A DNA stretch of 9,978 nt from CAYPHJ01 sp964410485 (GTDB lineage: Bacteria > Desulfobacterota > Binatia > UBA9968): the NCBI GenBank assembly GCA_964410485.1, contig CAYPHJ010000141.1, positions 1 through 9,978 of the forward strand. The letters are read 5' to 3'. The translations under genes were made by a program, and so were the position numbers. Numbering within the stretch: position 1 is the stretch's first letter; each line of letters opens with the position of its first letter. Below the pieces are notes generated by a model. That model made no database searches. It was not told the DNA's origin and was given only the letters and a program-made list of their open reading frames with translations. Below are positions 1 to 9,978 of the stretch, in pieces.

Positions 1-335
1 TTGGAAAGCAGGTTGAGAAGGATCTGTTTGATCTTTCTCTCATCGCCGACAAAGTCCCCCAGTCGCTCGTCAACTGCAACATCCAGTGTGATGCCGTGCT
101 TGGTGGCGCGCTCGGCGCACAAAGGTGCAGGCACAATGGTATCCATCACGGACTGGAGGTCAGCTAGAGATTTGGCGACCATGCGCAAGTTTTCGCTCGT
201 CGCGTCTTGCTGCTCGGCAGCCTGCCGCAGCTCTTCCGCCTGCGCGGTGATTGTCCTCTTCAGTGCCGCGACGGAGTCGAGGGATGACGAGGCACGCCGC
301 TTCACGGTGGATTTCTTCGGAGTCTTCTTATTCAT
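1..335 (-). CDS. Partial kinase-like protein: coiled coil joined directly to HATPase domain (5' part only)
   Basis: Reading leftwards from an ATG at 335-333, 111 codons stay open and run off the window, so the C-terminus is missing. Residues 1-20 are Lys/Arg-rich. Residues 22-66 form a coiled-coil linker with EQQDATSENL, closely matching the EQQTATSEIL linkers of the large kinase at 3911-9934. In that kinase VMDTI opens a GAF domain. Here, after residue 67, the sequence enters a histidine-kinase ATPase domain instead (HGITLDVAVDERLGDFVGDE, then KIKQILLNLLS, the N-box). No GAF domain and no HisKA His box are present. It could be an in-frame internal deletion of a longer GAF kinase, or a genuine H-box-less ATPase. 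No good Shine-Dalgarno precedes the ATG, so the start is less certain than the frame. It lies 77 bases downstream of the BON-domain gene. Confidence 0.75.
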   Translation of the reverse strand, partial: MNKKTPKKSTVKRRASSSLDSVAALKRTITAQAEELRQAAEQQDATSENLRMVAKSLADLQSVMDTIVPAPLCAERATKHGITLDVAVDERLGDFVGDERKIKQILLNLLS

Positions 336-364
336 CGTGAAAGAAAAAACCCGGACTGAACCGT

Positions 365-410
365 TCCAATTTGTTTCGATTTCGGATTTAGCGCTTCGGA
401 TTTTGACTTG
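365..410. repeat. Degenerate TTCGGATTT-type repeat block
   Basis: This 77-base gap between two genes holds TTTCGATTTCGGATTT and CTTCGGATTTT, the same degenerate motif found at 1768-1985. The block ends almost at the stop codon of the BON gene. No promoter or terminator is evident. Confidence 0.5.
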
Positions 411-412
411 AC

Positions 413-1231
413 TCAGGGTCCCAAAAAGCCTTCAGGGCGAGTGGAATACACGTCTGTCGTCACCTTGTTCACCCCCGGTACGTTTTTAACTAAATTCACG
501 AGTTCGTCTTCCGATCCTTGATCTAGCCTACCCCTCACGTGGATATGACCACGGTCGGCGCGAACTTCAAGGCTCGATCCTCCTATATCGCGCGATGCAA
601 CTAATGTCGCATGGACCCGAGAACCAAGAGCGAGATCGTTGAAAGCCCGTTCGGATGCGGGGGTGGGCTGATACTCTTCGAGCTTCGCCGCCTCGATAAT
701 CACTCGCTTCGCCCCTTCTCGACCTATTTTGCTCATATTAAGAATCAGATCATAACGATTGGGATCGCGCCAGTCCGCTCCGAACATCGCCATGAGCCGG
801 CGGCTGCGGGCCTTATCGATCTCTTCTATATACTGGCGCGCGGCGCCGTCAGTCAGACCTTGCCGTGAGCACACTTGTTCGATGCGGAACTCGATTGGCG
901 CGGTCAAAAGCACTTTCAGCACATGACCGATGCCCGACAAAAGCTCATGACCCAGGTGGCCGTGGTAAACCAACTTGCCGTCATGAGCCAGTTCGCAAAG
1001 CGTAGCTTGAAGAGCGATCCGGTAGGGCCGCAGATCTTGCAGCAGCCGCTCCCACCAGTGCTGGCCTTTTTCGATGATCTCGTTGAGTTTTGCTTCGGGA
1101 ATCCCATAGCGTCGGCTCGCTCCGACCAGCACCTCACGACCGACACAACGATAGCCCAACGCTTGAGCCAAGGATTCGGCCAATTCCTGACCATCGCCAG
1201 AAGCACCTTGATAGATTGTGATGATCGGCAT
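413..1231 (-). CDS. Cytidylate-kinase-like P-loop protein with C-terminal BON domain
   Basis: This 272-residue protein starts at ATG 1231 and ends in TGA at 413-415. Residues 1-190 resemble the cytidylate-kinase-like family: ITIYQGASGDGQELAESLA at the N-terminus (P-loop-like GASGDG, without the classical GK[ST]), a central HVLKVLLTAPIEFRIEQV strand-helix, and YDLILNMSKIGREGA near residue 160. Residues about 200-263 look like a BON domain (SSLEVRADRGHIHVRGRLD, VPGVNKVTTDV), a fold known from periplasmic and membrane-associated proteins. No signal peptide or membrane segment is seen, so a cytoplasmic location is inferred. Substrate is unknown: true CMP kinases phosphorylate CMP/dCMP, but this family is usually uncharacterised. 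A GGAGG at 1243-1247 lies 11 bases before the ATG. The gene follows the cupin by 24 bases, suggesting one transcript. Confidence 0.85.
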   Translation of the reverse strand: MPIITIYQGASGDGQELAESLAQALGYRCVGREVLVGASRRYGIPEAKLNEIIEKGQHWWERLLQDLRPYRIALQATLCELAHDGKLVYHGHLGHELLSGIGHVLKVLLTAPIEFRIEQVCSRQGLTDGAARQYIEEIDKARSRRLMAMFGADWRDPNRYDLILNMSKIGREGAKRVIIEAAKLEEYQPTPASERAFNDLALGSRVHATLVASRDIGGSSLEVRADRGHIHVRGRLDQGSEDELVNLVKNVPGVNKVTTDVYSTRPEGFLGP

Positions 1232-1255
1232 GATGACAGTAACCTCCTCCTTTCT

Positions 1256-1724
1256 TTATTTTTCCCCGAGGAACGGTTCGGCGGGCTCCATGCCGTGTCG
1301 CCGCATTAGCGTCAGCTCATCTTCCCGGCTAGGAGGAATCTCCTTCGACCACAGCTCCTGCAATTCTTCGAAGTAAGCATCCATTGCGGGGGCGTGAATG
1401 ATGAGCAGCCGCGCGGGGTCCGTCCCTGCATTACCGAAGGTGTGAGCAACGCCACCCGGGACAAGCACGAAGGGTCTCAGGTCCTCCAATGGTCGTGTTG
1501 TTACCGAGAGAAAATTCAATCTCCCCGCCGAGAACATAGAATGCCTCCTCGCAGTTCGTGTGAATGTGGGGCGGCGGTTTTCTACCTCCTGGAGGCAACG
1601 TGCGTTCCATCAGCGAGAAAGCACCTTTGGTGCTGGTTCGAGTGGCTTTAAAGAACATCGTGCTCCCGCGCGCGCTGAGCACCTTGCCCTGGCCTGCCCG
1701 AAAGACAGTCGCCTCGTTCCTCAT
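1256..1724 (-). pseudogene. Small cupin-domain protein, frameshifted near 1472
   Basis: Two overlapping frames together make one cupin of about 155 residues. The first frame, from ATG 1724, carries cupin motif 1: HIH at residues 53 and 55, E59/E60, and the glycines of YVLGGEIEF. The second frame, from about 1471 to TAA 1256, carries motif 2 (FVLVPGGVAHTFGN, with metal-ligand-like H94) and a C-terminal helix, YFEELQELWSK. Dropping one C from the CCC run (complement of 1472-1474) joins them as GPETFVLVPGG, which reads like an intact cupin. Unrepaired, the first frame gives only about 97 residues without motif 2. Either the gene is recently broken or the assembly has a one-base error. Cupins of this type bind a divalent metal; the substrate here cannot be inferred. 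Confidence 0.8.
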
Positions 1725-1729
1725 ACGCA

Positions 1730-1734
1730 CCTCC
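1730..1734 (-). promoter_or_regulatory. Ribosome binding site deciding the cupin start
   Basis: The reverse strand reads GGAGG at 1734-1730, then TGCGT, then ATG at 1724-1722, a five-base spacing. An upstream in-frame GTG at 1730-1728 overlaps this site and so is not the likely start. Confidence 0.7.
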
Positions 1735-1767
1735 GTTTTTTATTGGCGCCCGTTATGCGCTGACTCG

Positions 1768-1985
1768 CAAATCCGAAACTCGAAGCACGAAATCCGAAAC
1801 AACACAGCGACAAAACGAACTCAGATTTGAGAAATTACAAAACGAGAAGCCCGAGTTGTCGTTCGGAACGTTTTGTTGTTTTGTTTCTACTCATTTGAAT
1901 TTTTGGCCTTCGAGTTTCGGATTTGGAATTGGTTTAGAGTTTCGGATCTCCGACGATGGCTCAGACAGGTTTCGGGCTTCGGATT
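1768..1985. repeat. AAATCCGAA-rich intergenic element with 18-bp inverted ends
   Basis: The 266-base gap between the cyclase stop and the cupin start contains no gene. Positions 1768-1785 (CAAATCCGAAACTCGAAG) are the exact reverse complement of 1908-1925. Between them lie further imperfectly complementary AAAACG/CGTTTT tracts, so the 158-base unit could fold into a long imperfect stem. Beyond it, 1926-1985 has more TTTCGGAT and CTTCGGATTT copies. It is AT-rich compared with the flanking genes. It may be a degenerate interspersed or palindromic repeat; no transposase is present. Confidence 0.65.
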
Positions 1986-1990
1986 TTTGA

Positions 1991-3115
1991 CTACCCTTTT
2001 AGCCTTAGGATATTGTGCGCCGTAATCGGCCGGTGAAATCCTTTGAGTGACAGCTCACCCGCCGGCTCTGCTTCGACGAGCTCCTCCACGCCGCCAAGTA
2101 GGCGCTGCGAGACAAGGATCTGTCCGGGTTTTGCCTCCCCGCATAGGCGCGCGGCGAGGTTCGTGACAGTGCCGATTGCTCCGTAGTCCCATCGTCCTTC
2201 AAAGCCAATGCCGCCGATGGTCGCGTAGCCCTGCGCTATGCCGACACCGAAATCGAGCTCGTAACCCAGTTTGCGCCACTTCACGATCAACTCTGCCACT
2301 CGTTGTCTCATCGCCAGCGCCATCTTAATAGCCTGCTCTGCGGGGTTCGGCACGGGCACTGGATCGTTAAAGAAAATCATCATTCCGTCGCCGGTGAATC
2401 GTTCCAAGGTCCCTTCGTATTCTAAAATCAGCTTGCCCATTGCAGCGTGGTACTCGTGAAGCACGCCCATCACTTCCTCTGGCTCGGCTGTCTCGGCGAA
2501 GGCCGTGAAGCCCCGGAGATCTAGAAAAACCACCGTAACTTCACGCCGGTGAGTTTTAAGCGGATCCTCAGCGCCCCCCGCTACAATCAGCTCGGCCAGT
2601 TGCGGGGAAAAGAACCGTTTAAGCCGGCTGAGTCTCTCGAGCTGAGTTACCTGCTCTGCGACGCGTTGTTCCAGGCGTTTGTTCCACTCCTCCAGCTCGT
2701 TCCGAAGCTGCACTTCCTGATCGCGCAAACGTTTTTTCTCCAGGCAGGCCCCAATGCGCGCGCGCAACAATACGGGATCAAACGGTTTGGGGAGGTAGTC
2801 TTCGGCTCCCAGCTCAATGCAGCGAACCACGCTGCCGATCTCGTCAAGCGCTGACAGCACGACCACGGGAATATCGCGCAAGCGAGGCGTTGACTTCATC
2901 TGTTCAAGCACCTGATAGCCGTTCATCTCCGGCATCATGACATCGAGCAGTACAAGGTCGTATGAATTACCATTGAGAGCTTCCAACCCGAGCTTGCCGT
3001 TCTCCGCGACGGCAGCCTTGTGGCCATCCGCCTCCAAAAGCGCGCACAGCATGTCCCGGTTGACCTCATTGTCGTCAACGACAAGCACGGAACTGGATTG
3101 GACTTGGTTAGCCAT
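1991..3115 (-). CDS. Response regulator with class III adenylate/guanylate cyclase output domain
   Basis: This 374-residue protein starts at ATG 3115. Residues 8-122 form a receiver: acidic pair D14/D15, phosphoacceptor D58 in LLDVMMPEMNG, S88, and K110 in PKPFDP. Residues about 126-165 form a charged signalling helix or coiled coil. The segment RLKRFFSPQLAELI leads into a class III cyclase domain at about 190-372. Metal-binding aspartates D199 (FLDLRGFT) and D243 (FTGDGMMIFF) and transition-state residues N319 and R323 (TNLAARL) are present. The base-recognition positions are not canonical: R239 where adenylate cyclases usually have Lys, and G312 where they have Asp or Thr. Making cAMP is therefore likely but not certain. 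Its partner is presumably the upstream GAF kinase. The same frame is open further upstream only because it crosses an inverted repeat. Confidence 0.9.
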   Translation of the reverse strand: MANQVQSSSVLVVDDNEVNRDMLCALLEADGHKAAVAENGKLGLEALNGNSYDLVLLDVMMPEMNGYQVLEQMKSTPRLRDIPVVVLSALDEIGSVVRCIELGAEDYLPKPFDPVLLRARIGACLEKKRLRDQEVQLRNELEEWNKRLEQRVAEQVTQLERLSRLKRFFSPQLAELIVAGGAEDPLKTHRREVTVVFLDLRGFTAFAETAEPEEVMGVLHEYHAAMGKLILEYEGTLERFTGDGMMIFFNDPVPVPNPAEQAIKMALAMRQRVAELIVKWRKLGYELDFGVGIAQGYATIGGIGFEGRWDYGAIGTVTNLAARLCGEAKPGQILVSQRLLGGVEELVEAEPAGELSLKGFHRPITAHNILRLKG

Positions 3116-3119
3116 GACT

Positions 3120-3124
3120 TCCTT
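3120..3124 (-). promoter_or_regulatory. Ribosome binding site deciding the cyclase start
   Basis: AAGGA at 3124-3120 on the reverse strand lies four bases before ATG 3115. The receiver domain begins directly after this start. An in-frame start about 30 codons earlier would encode Arg-rich peptide from the inverted repeat. Confidence 0.55.
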
Positions 3125-3146
3125 GGCATTCTTTGCTTTTCTCTTC

Positions 3147-3211
3147 CTTCGTGTGCTTCGCGTCCTTCGTGGTAAGAAAACCTTACCACGAAGGACGCGA
3201 AGCACACGAAG
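3147..3211. repeat. Perfect 30-bp inverted repeat with 5-base loop
   Basis: Positions 3147-3176 are the exact reverse complement of 3182-3211, separated by AAAAC at 3177-3181. The arms are built of CTTCGTG / CGAAG units (ACGAAGGACGCGAAGCACAC). As RNA it would form a very stable hairpin ending 31 bases before the cyclase ATG and leaving its ribosome binding site free. No U-run follows it in the minus-strand direction, so it is not a standard intrinsic terminator. It may influence processing or expression of the cyclase relative to the upstream receiver. Confidence 0.95.
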
Positions 3212-3383
3212 CTTGGATCATTCGTTGTGGCAAGAACGCAACGGTCTCAAAGATCTTTTTTGCCCTCTCGTGTTTCGCCTTGATTGTCTCTTTCCCTTCT
3301 ACCTTGGCGAGCTTTGCGCCTTTACGGGAATAATGGATTGTTTCCGTCTCCGAATCCAAAAATCGGCAATCCAAAATCGAAAA
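3212..3383. other. Non-coding spacer with degenerate repeats between receiver and cyclase genes
   Basis: Together with the adjoining hairpin this makes a 268-base gap. On the reverse strand it contains a CGTAAAGGCGCAAAGCTCGC tract of the (G)CAAAG repeat style. Immediately next to the receiver stop, 3352-3386 holds AATCCAAAA and AATCGAAAA copies like those at 9945-9978. No convincing gene, promoter or terminator was seen. Confidence 0.5.
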
Positions 3384-3749
3384 TTATAGAAACTCTCGGA
3401 TCTTCTCCATCAACTCAGCTGGATCGAACGGCTTTGTAACGTAGGCATCGCAACCGGCTTCTAGGGCCTTCACGTCATCGCCGCTCAACGCATAGGAAGT
3501 GACGGCGATGACCGGTATATGGCACAAGGATGGATTGGCCTTGATCCGGCGCGTAACCTCATAGCCATCAATGCCGGGAAGCTGGATATCCATAAGGATC
3601 AAGTCGGGTGGATTTGCCTCTACCGCCGCCAATCCGTCTTCCCCGGTGACCGCTTCAGTCAATCCGTACCCGAAGCTCGTCAACAGATCGCGCAACAAGC
3701 GCCTGTTTTCCGCATGGTCTTCAATCACCAAGATTCGCTTACCAGCCAC
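3384..3749 (-). CDS. Single-domain response regulator (CheY/DivK-like receiver)
   Basis: This 121-residue protein is a receiver with no output domain. Visible features are acidic E10/D11, phosphoacceptor D54 in LILMDIQLPGIDG, T84 in AVTSYA, and K106 in VTKPFDP, so all receiver catalytic positions are filled. Proteins of this kind act by phosphorylation-dependent binding to a partner or as phosphorelay intermediates. The start is GTG 3749, supported by AGGAG at 3756-3760 with six-base spacing; no ATG is better placed. It lies 161 bases downstream of the ten-GAF kinase, which has no receiver of its own, so it is probably that kinase's direct target (inferred). It ends 268 bases before the receiver-cyclase, which could be a second or competing target. 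Confidence 0.92.
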   Translation of the reverse strand: MAGKRILVIEDHAENRRLLRDLLTSFGYGLTEAVTGEDGLAAVEANPPDLILMDIQLPGIDGYEVTRRIKANPSLCHIPVIAVTSYALSGDDVKALEAGCDAYVTKPFDPAELMEKIREFL

Positions 3750-3813
3750 CTGGTTCTCCTTTTCCTTTCAGTACCCAGCGTGAAACGACTATACTACGAT
3801 TGTTTGATGTTGC

Positions 3814-3902
3814 TCACCACGAAGAGCACGAAGGACACGAAGGGGTCAAAGAACAAATCTCCTCACAGTCTTTCTTAACGCTCTTCGGGTCCTTCGTGGT
3901 GA
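3814..3902. repeat. Imperfect inverted repeat of ACGAAG units between kinase and receiver genes
   Basis: The 11 bases at 3814-3824 (TCACCACGAAG) are the exact reverse complement of 3892-3902. Inside, 3825-3846 and 3879-3891 carry more CGAAG / CTTCG units that can pair imperfectly. The stem begins nine bases beyond the kinase stop codon. It belongs to the same repeat style as the stem at 3147-3211. The rest of the 161-base gap, nearer the receiver, shows no gene. Confidence 0.75.
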
Positions 3903-3910
3903 ATCATCCC

Positions 3911-9934
<6,024 letters not shown>

Positions 9935-9944
9935 CCTCGTCCTA

Positions 9945-9978
9945 TTTTGGATTTGCGATTTTGGATTTTAGATTGAAG
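9945..9978. repeat. TTTTGGATTT-type repeat upstream of the kinase
   Basis: Only 44 bases upstream of the kinase are in the window. They carry TTTTGGATTTGCGATTTTGG and a further TTTTGGATTTTAGATTG, the same style as 3352-3386. No promoter can be judged here. Confidence 0.5.

Noticed and set aside
1..411. 136-codon plus-strand open frame
   Set aside because: The reverse strand gives a recognisable coiled coil plus HATPase start. The plus-strand peptide resembles nothing.
875..1309. Plus-strand open frame opposite the cytidylate-kinase-like gene
   Set aside because: The minus strand shows a clear family match, start and ribosome binding site.
1256..1537. Separate 93-residue gene
   Set aside because: It begins in the wrong frame inside the cupin and makes sense only as the second half of the frameshifted cupin.
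3116..3205. Thirty-codon N-terminal extension of the cyclase
   Set aside because: It is translated inverted-repeat DNA (Arg-rich, low complexity). The receiver begins right after ATG 3115, which has its own ribosome binding site.
3147..3211. Rho-independent terminator
   Set aside because: The stem is long and perfect but no T-run follows it in either useful direction.
3183..3374. Possible 63-residue minus-strand gene
   Set aside because: It overlaps the palindrome, contains the RKGAKLAK-style peptide typical of translated intergenic repeats, and has no domain.

Overview
All recognisable genes lie on the minus strand, so the window reads right to left. The organism is an uncultured-looking, moderately GC-rich bacterium. 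The very long cytoplasmic GAF kinase, the receiver-cyclase fusion, and gene borders littered with degenerate ACGAAG / AAATCCGAA-type repeats resemble deltaproteobacterial, NC10/Rokubacteria or similar soil and aquifer lineages. This placement is from memory of style and is low confidence. No mobile element, phage gene, RNA gene or CRISPR array is visible.

Layout from the right: (1) 9934-3911, a 2007-residue soluble sensor histidine kinase with ten GAF modules, then HisKA and HATPase domains; (2) 3749-3384, a single-domain CheY/DivK-like receiver; (3) 3115-1991, a receiver fused to a class III nucleotide cyclase; (4) 1724-1256, a small cupin gene broken by an apparent +1 frameshift; (5) 1231-413, a cytidylate-kinase-like P-loop protein with a C-terminal BON domain; (6) 335 to beyond the left edge, the start of a kinase-like protein whose coiled coil runs straight into a histidine-kinase ATPase domain with no sensor domain and no phosphoacceptor helix.

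The gaps of 161, 268 and 266 bases around the three signalling genes are not coding. They hold inverted repeats, including a perfect 30-bp stem at 3147-3211, and blocks of TTCGGATTT-like sequence. The cupin and BON genes are only 24 bases apart and look co-transcribed.

A plausible working model is that the ten-GAF kinase integrates cytoplasmic signals and phosphorylates the lone receiver and/or the receiver-cyclase, which would turn the signal into a cyclic nucleotide. This is inferred from gene order and domain content. The most distinctive observation is the internal grammar of the kinase. Its GAF modules alternate A-B-A-B-A-C-A-B-A-D, each class keeps its own linker, and linker lengths differ by exactly seven residues (one coiled-coil heptad).
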